Part shown: piece by piece, positions 55,601-62,860 of the stretch | Layout: each line of letters starts with the position of its first letter | How positions within the stretch are numbered: position 1 is the stretch's first letter | Source: Verrucomicrobiaceae bacterium | GTDB taxonomy: Bacteria > Verrucomicrobiota > Verrucomicrobiia > Verrucomicrobiales > Verrucomicrobiaceae | Direction: 5' to 3' | Length of the DNA stretch: 64,000 bases | Assembly (NCBI GenBank): GCA_027487315.1 | Contig: JAIYDW010000010.1 | Coordinates: 19,933-83,932 of the forward strand | Position numbers and translations under genes: made by a program | Notes under the pieces: model-generated | Databases searched by the model: none | What the model was told of the DNA's origin: nothing | Seen by the model: the letters and a program-made list of their open reading frames with translations, nothing else

Positions 55601-57722
55601 CGAGGCGGACGTAGATGGTCGTCGCAGCGACCGTGCCGCCGCTCTGCGTAAGCAACACCGAGGCGCCGTAGCCGGACCCGATGCTGGTCGAGACTTCATA
55701 GTTCGCAGGAGCCGTCACGGTGATGTCCGACGTGAGGAAAGCACCCGAGGCCGAGAAACTGGTCGGTGTGGCGGAAGGACTACCGTAAGTCGTGTCCACC
55801 GCGACGAGCGCGCCGGTGGTGTTGATCGTCGGGCTCGCGCTCACCGTAATGTCGCCGGGCACGTAACTGATCGGGTCGTAGTTCGATGGCGTGAACGTGC
55901 CGCCGGTCGCGTCCGAGATCGTCACTTCGTCCGTATAGCTGCCCGCCGCGGCTCCAGCCGCCCCACCCGGCCCGTAAGCCACCGTCACCGATCCCACCGT
56001 CTCCGAATTGACCAGCCCACCCGTGGTGAAGTTGGTGTAACCGGTGCCACCGGTAAGCGTTTGACCTTGCGGCTTGATCACGTCATTGGCGGTAATCGTC
56101 AGCGCCACAGCGGTGACATTGCCCGTCAGGCCGGTCGGCTGCGACACCGTGTAGTTCGTTGTGGGTGCCGTGTAGCCAGTCACCGTGATCGTCTTGCTGT
56201 TACCCACCGCCGCCGTATCGAAGTTCGCCACCGCAGTGCCGGTGACCGTGAAGCTCTCGCTATTCTGCAGGCCCACGTAGGCCGGCGTGCCGCTCAAGCT
56301 CGCCGTTGTCCCACCGTCGTAAGGCTTGTTCACGCCGCTCACTCCCGTGATCGTCAGCGCCGCCGCCGTGACCGCATTACCGCTGGCCGCCGTGGTGATA
56401 TTCACCGTCGTCGCACCCGTGCTGGTCAGCGCAACATTGAGCGAATTGTAGCTGCCCGTCACTGCCGCATCGGCCTTGAGACGCAGATGCACTGTCCCAC
56501 TCGCCGTGCCACCGCTCTGCGTGAATGTCGCCGAACTGCCGAAAGTCGTTCCATCGCTGGAAACTTCAAAGCCTGTCGGTGCCGTCGCCGTGATGTCAGC
56601 CGTCAAACTGCTACCGGAAATCGCGAAGGTCTGTGCCGCGGAAGCGGTACCGTAGGCCGTTGTGAACGCCAAGGCCGTCCCGGCACCAGTGATGGTGGCC
56701 GCAGCGACGGGTGCGAAGGCGATGCCTTTGTTGATCTTACCGGCCGGCGCTGTGTAGAGAGTGACATTGCTTGGCGTGCTAATGGCGATCGTGGCGTTGT
56801 AGCCCGCAGTATCCGTGAGTTTGATGACGTTATTCGCCGCCAGTGCACCCTGGCCGCTCGTCACGTAGAGGATGGCGCCGGTGCCGTTGTCTTCCGCCGC
56901 GATGCCGAAGCCACCGAAGGCCGTCGCGTGAGTGCCATTAGCCGTCCATGTCCCGCTAACGAGGGAAAACTTGGCGATCGTGCCCACCGTGTTGCTGGTG
57001 GCCGACATGACGTAAAGCACGTCGAAGGTGCTGCCGTTGTCGCCAGACTGGATGAGGTAGAAATCCTGATGCGCGCTGTTGTTGGCGAGGCCGGGCAGTC
57101 CGGTCGCCGTGCCTCCAGTAATCGCGGAAAGAGTGACGACTTGAATCACCCCAGCCGTGCCCGAGGCCTGCCCGGCATAGACCACGCCCCCAAAGCTGCG
57201 AATCGCCCGGAAGTTGCCCGACGGGCTCGCCGCCGTCGCTCCGTTAGTATAGAGGCCGGCTTGATCGGCGATATACCAGTTGGTGTTGTCGAGGCTGGTT
57301 GCCGAGCGCGTCTGCTGACCGCTGGTTCCGGTGTAGGTCGTCGCGAGCGAGTAGCTGCCCGCGGCATTCACCGCCACGACCGCGCGCGGATTGAGCGTAT
57401 TGACGTTGGAGGAGGTATTTGTGCTGTTGGCCCCCATGAAGGTGAGGAGCGAGCCATCGGCGCTCCGGCCCGCGTAGAGCGTGCTCGTGGCCGAGCCGCT
57501 GAACCGCATGGCATTCGTCCCCGTCCCAACGATCGCGATCGTGTTGCTAGGCGTTTGCGCAGCCGTCGTCTTGTTGAGTTCGATGACACTGGCGGTCGTG
57601 TTAGTGGCCGAGGCATCGGCCTGGACGATGGCGAGGTTCCCCGCTGTGAAAGATCCGGCAAAGGCCGTCGAGTAGAGGAATCCCGCCAGCAGTGCGAGGA
57701 ATTTAGTGGTCAGGAGCTTCAT
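49683..57722 (-). CDS. Giant modular surface protein with 5'-nucleotidase-like and choice-of-anchor domains
   Basis: A 2679-residue exported protein (signal KFLALLAGFLYSTAFA). Approximate domains: 23-340 beta-propeller-like; 340-915 alternating beta-sandwich and MBG/YDG repeats (for example LTITGVSGVNKPYDGGTTAS); 918-1005 cadherin-like sandwich; 1010-1240 a domain beginning SIAFTGFNADGDDNLAFAAL; 1244-1356 Calx-beta (VTEGNSGTVTLSLPVTRT); 1360-1865 choice-of-anchor I-type propeller; 1870-2260 metallophosphatase-like (STIGNHEFDLG); 2260-2525 5'-nucleotidase C-terminal domain (GERNIIRNQQTNLGDIAADS); 2540-2679 a linker with DTDNDGTANILEYF and a last beta domain. Likely an extracellular phosphatase or adhesin. 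Several metal-site residues look changed. Codon use and strand skew differ from the neighbours. Confidence 0.82.
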   Translation of the reverse strand: MKLLTTKFLALLAGFLYSTAFAGSFTAGNLAIVQADASATNTTASVIELNKTTAAQTPSNTIAIVGTGTNAMRFSGSATSTLYAGRSADGSLLTFMGANSTNTSSNVNTLNPRAVVAVNAAGSYSLATTYTGTSGQQTRSATSLDNTNWYIADQAGLYTNGATAASPSGNFRAIRSFGGVVYAGQASGTAGVIQVVTLSAITGGTATGLPGLANNSAHQDFYLIQSGDNGSTFDVLYVMSATSNTVGTIAKFSLVSGTWTANGTHATAFGGFGIAAEDNGTGAILYVTSGQGALAANNVIKLTDTAGYNATIAISTPSNVTLYTAPAGKINKGIAFAPVAAATITGAGTALAFTTAYGTASAAQTFAISGSSLTADITATAPTGFEVSSDGTTFGSSATFTQSGGTASGTVHLRLKADAAVTGSYNSLNVALTSTGATTVNITTAASGNAVTAAALTITGVSGVNKPYDGGTTASLSGTPAYVGLQNSESFTVTGTAVANFDTAAVGNSKTITVTGYTAPTTNYTVSQPTGLTGNVTAVALTITANDVIKPQGQTLTGGTGYTNFTTGGLVNSETVGSVTVAYGPGGAAGAAAGSYTDEVTISDATGGTFTPSNYDPISYVPGDITVSASPTINTTGALVAVDTTYGSPSATPTSFSASGAFLTSDITVTAPANYEVSTSIGSGYGASVLLTQSGGTVAATTIYVRLAATAPVTGSPHSGNIVCTTTGATSVNVATVPSTVAAKNLTISGLSGEDKEYDRSNTASFTGTPALVGIVGSDDVSLAGTPASTFADLLVGEAKPITVTGYTLAGTAAPNYTLTQPTGLTADITAKALTITGAAVTAKPFDGTTTATITGTLVGVIAPDVVTLVGTGNFETAGPGSGIAVTSTSMLAGANAGNYSLTQPIGLTGDITANTNANLTSLVLSTGAYSRVFDPAVLTYVQVVPNATSTLTVTPTTANGGATVTVGGNLVTSGNPSGGISLNEGINTITTVVTAQDATTTKTYTITVVRQSSAVLAAGSIAFTGFNADGDDNLAFAALTAIPQNTVIFFTDEEWNGTNWATYTECCYLWVATSNVAAGTIVTLDNLSTVFAGTATSNLGTLIGVGDANNNAGMGNSDESIFAFQGTGALAGTVATDAVVNGNLMPVPATFLGLIANEDEAGAGYSITGTGLSEAAGTAIIFVNDDDGMRYKGLRSGEAAFSGYLPLIANKATNWDTIGAGDGTTYLPFSTTAFTTGSPGEVSIAAASVTEGNSGTVTLSLPVTRTNTATAFTVQYAVTGGTATSGTDYVALASGTLTFTNGGSASQNIDITINGDTTFESNETVTITLSNVVNTTGSIVLTTASASGTITNDDVAYPASGAITATLKGTISLNGSEIPAFDPASKRAFASSGTGIQVVDLINPSTPAFISTIVPSTLGVSGLTSNDVSSISVRKGTGGNPSILAAAIINNPKTNNGHVVFLNAATGALIGSAIVGVVPDHIAFTPDGTKLLVCNEGELSTPEVTIEAAVPDAAQGSVSIIPVNAAGTPGTVQTANFASFDSQTAALKAAGVRIFDDGVPSTDFEPECFAISPDGTKAMVTLQEANAVAILDIATATFDSVLALGEKDFSTGSYDFSDRDAAGGTTGIVNLTTGNPVFGLYMPDAVASYQVGGQTYYVSANEGDDRNDFIAPNETTTVSAAGYDLDNATFPTESTLKTPASLGRLVVSNLPGLRGDTDLVPDGDVDRILSYGGRSFSIYNSSGARIYDSGDMIEMIVASQFPALFDDGRSDAKGQEPEGVTVAKIGARTFAFVGLERANMTLAFDVTNPLSPTFAAGFQRTGDFRPEGLVVIEAADSPSGKPLLLVANEADTGLQPTLTIFEIGQPTDFKLQLLHLADAEAGLLASQTAPNLAALVDGFDNTYPNTLILAGGDNFIPGPFIAGGTDISVRDELNTVTGSTMSLLSSFNHPTAAVDIAIHNLIGVEASTIGNHEFDLGTRVFRDAFQPGSGWVGATFPYLSANLEFSGDADISGRFTNTLSGNSTSLIPEANTLNGRIAPAVVITKGGEKIGLVAVTTQILESISSTGGVEVKGFVGDGLETNNMALLASQIQPAIDELKSEGVDKVILMAHLQQITFEQQLAPLLNGVDIILAAGSNTRLGDSNDVPALFTGHTADFAGNYPIYTAGSDGLPTVIVNTDNEFTYLGRLVADFDADGVLIVPNLTANIGENGAYAATDANVAAAWNTTVGNLATTAFAANTKGTKVKLLTDAVQAVISAKDGDVRGYTDVYLEGERNIIRNQQTNLGDIAADSMISAARTALPSATHIVGFKNGGGIRSSIGAVDVVSGAKTPPIANPSASKPAGAVSLLDIENSLRFNNSLMVCDTTPAGLKAILEHGVFLLGTQGRFPQVGGIRFSYNPSATAGSRVQSIVLVDENDNITGRVVSGGAVRADAPALITLVTMNFLAGNTASPSGANAVGGDGYPFRANADNFRYLLNNGSLSSAVNEDLDFSSAANVPVNVLGEQAALSSYLQSRYATPATAFDIAETAPALDTRIQSTAVRTDTVLQGPATFAAWLSLNGYTSGGLVGDTDNDGTANILEYFFNQNPNDGGDRGNLPALVQNGPDLELQFAVNSTSVYSGVLRVTGNLVNWRDAVEGTDYEVISVITSGGETTYRYRVLASGSAPKFFQLELVDAP

Positions 57723-58781
57723 GGTTTGGTGTTTGTTGAGACGGAGACCATCAGTGTTTGGTTGGTTGATCGGGATAGAGGGTGACGAGTGGGACGGCTA
57801 TTCCTGGAAGCGGGTGAAAGCAGACGGCGCAAACCGTTGGCAGTTCTGTTAGGTAGCTAGTCAAGGGCATCCGGAATGAGCAAAGGCGCCTTTCATAATG
57901 CAAACGGGCGCAACGCCAAGTGACGAAACTTACACACTCCTTCAAGTCACCCCCGCAAGCCCTGACATCTCAACGGCTCGCACACAAAACCACCCGCCCC
58001 TTTACGATTGTGACGAATTCTTTGCGCTCACTTGGCACGCCAACTCGCTTACCTCTATTCTCAAGTACTGCCCCCCGTCTTCGTGATCTAAACCGCCCCG
58101 ACACAGCACCGACAGTGCAGCCGGAATTCTCGTCACCCCGGAGTTGGCAACCATCCTCCTGATCATTCAGTAGCCGCGAATCCTTCGCCCCCCGCCCCCA
58201 CTCTCACCACAGCGACCGATACTTGATGATGTTCCAGTAATACACCTCGCACTCCTTTTTGTGCATCCAAATCGAAAACCAAAACAAAGGCGGTGGAAGG
58301 GAGAGAATGGAGGAAATGGGTGGAGTTTTCGGATTTCAATTTAAATGACCGATCTGGATGGAAACCGAGAGCAGGCAATCTTCCCGATAAGCGCGAACAG
58401 GTATCAACGGCAAACCAATATTGTTCGGACAATCTCTGAGAGGATCTGCGTGCTGTTCCAGCACACCATGAACTTGCACTTCACCCGACGGACAGCCGAA
58501 AGAGGCAAGCAGGGAGAGGTTCGAGGCGGTGGGCGTTGTGGAACTGCTGCACGCCGCCCTTGTTTCCCAGACACGACCAAATCACCAAGCGGCGTTTTTG
58601 TCATAGCAGTCATCAAACCCAACCCAAAAACTGCGTCCCTTATTGAAAACAAAAGGCCCTCCTTCTGACTCAATTGAAAATGCTCAGTAGATTTTTGACA
58701 ACATATTTGCGCGGAGAAAACACAAAGAATCGGTAATCCCCTCCCCTGAGAACCACTCACTAAACTCAAACTCAAACGAAC
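57723..58781. other. Intergenic region between the motor-like operon and the giant surface gene
   Basis: About 1.06 kb with no gene I can support. Minus-strand frames at 58163-58432 and 58404-58775 code for unbiased products without signal peptides or motifs and overlap each other. A 12-bp perfect palindrome AAAGGCGCCTTT lies at 57882-57893, 160 bp upstream of the giant gene start, and could be an operator. No tRNA or convincing terminator was seen, although ACGCCGC/GCGGCGTTTTT near 58545-58600 could form a weak stem before a T-run. Confidence 0.4.
57882..57893. promoter_or_regulatory. 12-bp palindrome upstream of the giant surface gene
   Basis: AAAGGCGCCTTT is a perfect palindrome about 160 bp before the ATG at 57722. 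Its length and position would suit a dimeric regulator. This rests on symmetry alone. Confidence 0.25.
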
Positions 58782-60320
58782 TCAATCCAGCGACTTCTTC
58801 GGCCCCTTAATCTGAACAGCTGTCCCCGGCTTACGAGGTGCCGCTGCCTTGGCAAATCGCTGAACTTCAAATCCCCGAACCGGCATCGTAAGATCAAGAC
58901 TCGCAAGGGTCTCCCATGTCGCCGCCACCCGATTCTCATCCGCGATGATTCGCGCATCCAGATAGGTCGCAAACGCATCAGGCATAACCTGAAAAACCGC
59001 CACCCCATTCGGATCACCCGCAATCTGACGCAGAGTCCTCTGATAGGCAGATTCAGGCCTCTTGATCGCCTCCAAAGACTCCCCTCCCCCACTCGCAGGG
59101 GTCAGTTTCAAATAGACAAGAGTCTGTCCCGGACGAATCTCGGGCACAAATCCATATGCCTTCGTCAATGACTGATTGGAACTGGCACGCTTAAGAGCCT
59201 CCTGAACCTTGAAGGCATCGTAAATGACAACATCTTTCCCCCGATTCTTGATCCCGTCTTGGTCCGACAACCCCTTGAAGTAGCCCATTATGTCACGTGG
59301 AGTCGCCTTGACGTCTTCCGTCTTCGAACCATAGGACAATGCCAGGCCTCCACCCTTCGACACCGCTTTGATGATCGGCTTCAAAGGATCCTTGCTGGGA
59401 TCGAGAGCGGTCCACTTCGCCACATCCCCCTTGCTCAACGCCGCAACAGCCTCACCCACAGCTCCAAGCTTGGCCCGAATCGCTAGGGAGATGTCTCCCA
59501 ACCCAAACAGCACTTCTTTGCTCGCGGGCAATCCCGCTTCCGTCAAAGCCTTCCAAGCCAGAGCCACTTCCTCCATCTGATAAGTGGCTGCCAACGGTGC
59601 AATGTCTCCCCACGCTTGCTGCGCCTTCTGGGGACTCCCCAAAACTTCAGTCAGCAACTTCGCAAAAGGATCAATCTTGATCTCTTTGTAGGTCAGCTGG
59701 CCACTCAGTTTGGTCAACCCATCCACAAGGGGTCCAATGAACTCAGCCTCGTTGAAGAACAAAACCCCGCCTTTCGCCACAAGCACCCGGGTTTCCTTCG
59801 GCTCAGCCGGATAAGGTCTTGGATTCGGCAACCGCACGACCGTTGCAGGTTCAGGTTTGTATTCGGGCGTCTGGTCCAGAAGTGCCTTCAACCTCTCAAC
59901 CTCCGCCAGCAACTTATCCACCTCCGTCTTCGCAGCAGCGCGCTTCTCTTTGGCTTCCGCCATCTTTTTGCGGAACTCATCCAAGTCCATCATCTTCATC
60001 TGCGACTCAAGCGCTGTCGTATCGATTGTCTTCAGGTCTTCCACCGCCTTTTTGAGCTTCTGTTCCGCGATCTCTTTCGTCTCTTCGATCTTCTCCGGAT
60101 CTGCGGGTGGTGGCGGCAACTGCTTGATCGTCTCTACCATTTTGGCGTGTTCCTCTGGCGTTACCGGTGGCAGATCAGACAAAATCTTCTTCACCGTGCT
60201 CGCAATACTAATCCCCACCATGACCAACACGATGATGAGCACCCCAACAACGTTTGTCATCGTGTCCATGAGGGCCACGAACGGCAACTCCTGCTCTTCA
60301 TGTGGTTTGCGCTTTGCCAT
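58782..60320 (-). CDS. ExbD/TolR-like single-span protein with long coiled coil (subunit 2)
   Basis: A 512-residue protein. The N-terminus MAKRKPHEEQELPFVALMDTM leads into a single span (TNVVGVLIIVLVMVGISIA) with Asp 19 just before it, like the proton-site Asp of ExbD/TolR/MotB. A coiled coil covers about residues 70-165 (KKMAEAKEKRAAAKTEVDKL). The long C-terminal domain (180-500) has VLVAKGGVLFFNEAE early and VAVFQVMPDAFATYLDARII late, segments that match parts of the gene at 60340. No peptidoglycan-binding OmpA domain is seen. It is the last gene of a three-gene operon and follows the 297-residue partner by 19 bp. Confidence 0.7.
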   Translation of the reverse strand: MAKRKPHEEQELPFVALMDTMTNVVGVLIIVLVMVGISIASTVKKILSDLPPVTPEEHAKMVETIKQLPPPPADPEKIEETKEIAEQKLKKAVEDLKTIDTTALESQMKMMDLDEFRKKMAEAKEKRAAAKTEVDKLLAEVERLKALLDQTPEYKPEPATVVRLPNPRPYPAEPKETRVLVAKGGVLFFNEAEFIGPLVDGLTKLSGQLTYKEIKIDPFAKLLTEVLGSPQKAQQAWGDIAPLAATYQMEEVALAWKALTEAGLPASKEVLFGLGDISLAIRAKLGAVGEAVAALSKGDVAKWTALDPSKDPLKPIIKAVSKGGGLALSYGSKTEDVKATPRDIMGYFKGLSDQDGIKNRGKDVVIYDAFKVQEALKRASSNQSLTKAYGFVPEIRPGQTLVYLKLTPASGGGESLEAIKRPESAYQRTLRQIAGDPNGVAVFQVMPDAFATYLDARIIADENRVAATWETLASLDLTMPVRGFEVQRFAKAAAPRKPGTAVQIKGPKKSLD

Positions 60321-60339
60321 AGATGAAAAAAGTTAGAGG

Positions 60340-61233
60340 CTAAGCCTTAGGCTTATCGGCCGACTCAGAGGCTGGATCAGGGGGCGGCGGAACCTTCCCT
60401 CGATACTTTTCAAACAACGCCAGATCAAGCTGACCCCGTCCTGGAATGGGAAGCTTTCCCACCCGAATACCATAATCAGACTCCGCCCGGCCTGCCCCAT
60501 TGTTGAACGCGTTGTATCCGTCATCCCGAATGAGAAAGAGAATGAGCGAGTTCTTGTCCTTTTGGAGCTCAGATAGGAAATGATTGAAAGCTCGATCAGC
60601 CACCACCACTTCAGCAGTGGCACTCAAACGATAATCTTCTTCGCCCCAAGCCTTGAGAATCTTGAGTCCGCCCCCTCCGCACTCAACAAAATAGACCTTC
60701 GTGGACTCCGCCATGCCAGAGCCCGAAGGCTGCACCATAACGGGTGGCACTTTTCGATCCTCAGGCACTTCCCTCTTCTTCAGTTCCGCAATCAACTCCG
60801 CGATACTCTTTTTGCTCTCACCTTCCTGCCGTTTTAACCCGTCAATCTCAGTGAGCAAATCGTCGAGCTCCTTTTGGAGATTCGTTGCAATCTCCTGGTT
60901 CTGCTGTTGCAGCTCTTTGGAACTGCTCATGAGCTTCCTAAATTTCAGAAACCGCTGCTCTTTCTCCAACGCCTCTGCTTGAAGCTTCTCCAAATCAGCC
61001 AGCTTTTCTTTGAGCACCACATCAAGCTTCTCCCGTTCCAACAATTCAGCCTTCATCCGCTTGTGCTCCTGGGCCATCTGAATCTCTTCGGGAGTCCGGC
61101 CCTCCGTCTGTTGCGTCTGCGAAACGCACAGCACCACAATAATCAACACTAGGACCCCGATGAGTGAGCATAAAATATCAAGGAAAGGGACCAGAAGAAT
61201 CTCGTCCTTGGCTCCGTGACGTCGCTTAGCCAT
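60340..61233 (-). CDS. ExbD/TolR-like single-span protein with coiled coil (subunit 1)
   Basis: A 297-residue protein starting MAKRRHGAKDEILLVPFLDI, then a span LCSLIGVLVLIIVVLCVSQ. Asp 19 is at the same position as in the 512-residue partner, and PFLDILCSLIGVL resembles the ExbD/TolR span. A coiled coil fills about residues 50-150 (LEREKLDVVLKEKLADLEKL). The C-terminal domain (170-285) includes VYFVECGGGGLKIL and LILFLIRDDGYNAFNNGAGR. A Pro-rich end follows. It lies 45 bp after the TolQ-like gene. Both B-type subunits share the start MAKR and the same general plan, which suggests an old duplication. Confidence 0.72.
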   Translation of the reverse strand: MAKRRHGAKDEILLVPFLDILCSLIGVLVLIIVVLCVSQTQQTEGRTPEEIQMAQEHKRMKAELLEREKLDVVLKEKLADLEKLQAEALEKEQRFLKFRKLMSSSKELQQQNQEIATNLQKELDDLLTEIDGLKRQEGESKKSIAELIAELKKREVPEDRKVPPVMVQPSGSGMAESTKVYFVECGGGGLKILKAWGEEDYRLSATAEVVVADRAFNHFLSELQKDKNSLILFLIRDDGYNAFNNGAGRAESDYGIRVGKLPIPGRGQLDLALFEKYRGKVPPPPDPASESADKPKA

Positions 61234-61278
61234 TGAATCTTAGTATGCTAAAAATGATGTGGTGTTCCCAACCCAATC

Positions 61279-62715
61279 TTACCGGCTGAACCAGCCCTTC
61301 TTCTTCACTTGCTGAATGAGAATTTGTTTAGAACCCAGGTCCTTGAGCACATCATTGAGACTCTGGATGCCACTGGCGAGCGCCCGATTGTAATCCGTGC
61401 TCTGCTTCACGGCATCCGTAACGGCCGCGGTAAAGTCTTCCCGCATCCGGATCATCGCATGGGAAAATTCAGCATTCACCCGTTCCTGATGGGCCGCGGC
61501 ACGCTTATCCAGATTCTCCGCCTGTTCCTTGATTCGCGCAGAAAGTGCGTTGAGGTCGGTCAAAAACTCCTTCTGTGAGTTTGCCACAGCCTTCACAAGA
61601 ACTTCCATCACACCTTTGGTGTCTCCTCCAGCAATGCTTCCCCCATCATTAAGGCGTGGTAGCAGCACTTCATTGCAGAAGGAGTCGATGTCATTCAGGC
61701 AGTCATCCTCCGAACTCATCATCGAATTCAACGGAAAGTTGAGCGCCAATGCAAAAACGAGACCCAGCAACGTTGCATCAAATGCCGTTCCCAAGCCACC
61801 TGTCACATTTCCCAGCGTTGCTGTGATCTCTTTAAGATCATCCATTCCCGCAAAGTTCATCCCGCTGATTGCGTGCGAAAGCCCAATAACGGTGCCGATG
61901 AAACCCAGGATCGGAATCGCCCACAGGAACGCTCTCAGAAGCGTGTAGCTTCCACCAATCCTCATGCCATCGATGTCAGACTGACTGGAGAGCATGTTGG
62001 TCACATCCCCCACGCTCTGCTTGACTTCAAAAAGCTCCAACGCCTTCCGCATGCGGTTCACCATCATGCTGTCACGCAAACGATGCGGCAGCTTATACAA
62101 ACGATCAATGAACGCTCCAACATTATCGGCATTAATCTCTGCGCCCAATTCCCAAGGTAGCACGTCAATCATTAGAGCCTCCCGCTGGTGGCGAAGCTTC
62201 TTCCATTTGAGATAAAGAATGGCAAACGCCCAGGTGAAGAAGAGCGTGTTCGTGAAGCTCACCAGCATGTGCTTGAAGAACAGCGACGCCACCCACTGCA
62301 TCAAGGTGTAGTCAGCCGCCGAAACTTCCGCCGGAGCCTTGAACGGAAACAAAATCCCAATCAGCGTCAAGAACGCCACGAAACCAATGCTGAAGCTCAG
62401 GAAAGGATTCGGATTCGTCGGATCGACCTCTTCCCATCCTCCACGTTCTGGAGCAGACCCATCTTGATGTTGCGAAAGTCCCGACTGCACGCCCTCGTCT
62501 GCGCGAGCATCTCCATCACGACCCCATGCCCCATCTACTGATGAGGACGAGGTATTCTGGGAAGTGGGCATCCCTGATGGCTGGGGAAGTCCAGTTCCAG
62601 CCGCTTCCATTGGGACTTGTAATTTCGTATTGCATCCAGGGCAGCGCACGACCTTGCCAGCCGTTTCCGGCTCGGCCTTCAGTTGCATATCACATGACGG
62701 GCATTTGAACTTCAC
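61279..62715 (-). CDS. TolQ/ExbB/MotA-like proton channel protein with N-terminal zinc ribbon
   Basis: The track start at 62952 is wrong. GTG 62715 lies 9 nt after a perfect AGGAGG, and gives a 478-residue protein that begins directly with a zinc ribbon (FKCPSCDMQLKAEPETAGKV, RCPGCNTKLQ). A Ser/Asp-rich linker (40-100) follows. TM1 is about 105-125, TM2 150-170, TM3 260-283 and TM4 305-330. The MotA/TolQ/ExbB core is IPILGFIGTVIGLSHAISGM with GGLGTAFDATLLGLVFALAL. A helical, coiled-coil-like tail (380-470) ends at KKKGWFSR. It is the first gene of an operon with two ExbD-like genes, so the three are likely to form an ion-driven membrane motor. Confidence 0.82.
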   Translation of the reverse strand: MKFKCPSCDMQLKAEPETAGKVVRCPGCNTKLQVPMEAAGTGLPQPSGMPTSQNTSSSSVDGAWGRDGDARADEGVQSGLSQHQDGSAPERGGWEEVDPTNPNPFLSFSIGFVAFLTLIGILFPFKAPAEVSAADYTLMQWVASLFFKHMLVSFTNTLFFTWAFAILYLKWKKLRHQREALMIDVLPWELGAEINADNVGAFIDRLYKLPHRLRDSMMVNRMRKALELFEVKQSVGDVTNMLSSQSDIDGMRIGGSYTLLRAFLWAIPILGFIGTVIGLSHAISGMNFAGMDDLKEITATLGNVTGGLGTAFDATLLGLVFALALNFPLNSMMSSEDDCLNDIDSFCNEVLLPRLNDGGSIAGGDTKGVMEVLVKAVANSQKEFLTDLNALSARIKEQAENLDKRAAAHQERVNAEFSHAMIRMREDFTAAVTDAVKQSTDYNRALASGIQSLNDVLKDLGSKQILIQQVKKKGWFSR

Positions 62716-62724
62716 AATATCAAT

Positions 62725-62730
62725 CCTCCT
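62725..62730 (-). promoter_or_regulatory. Ribosome-binding site deciding the GTG start of the TolQ-like gene
   Basis: AGGAGG on the minus strand at 62730-62725, 9 nt before GTG 62715. It is the clearest Shine-Dalgarno in the window and excludes the 79-codon extension in the ORF track. Confidence 0.85.
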
Positions 62731-62860
62731 GAGGGGTTTAAAAACTGGCAACAACCCGCAATTTCGGGTCGGGCACCCACAAAAACCTAGCTTTCCCCAA
62801 CCACAACTGTTTTCGATTGATTTTGACGGTCGAATCTTGACCTCTGACCCCTCCATTTGA

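Noticed and set aside
55569-57785. 738-codon plus-strand ORF antisense to the giant surface gene
   Set aside because: Arg-rich product without any motif. The minus-strand frame has clear repeat domains.
58163-58775. Two minus-strand ORFs of 89 and 123 codons
   Set aside because: They overlap each other, have unbiased codon use and no recognisable features.
58782-62715. Zorya-type anti-phage system
   Set aside because: A ZorAB-like motor was considered because of the long coiled tails. There is no OmpA-like peptidoglycan-binding domain, no ZorC and no helicase-type ZorD or ZorE gene beside it, and the zinc ribbon is not a ZorA feature known to me.
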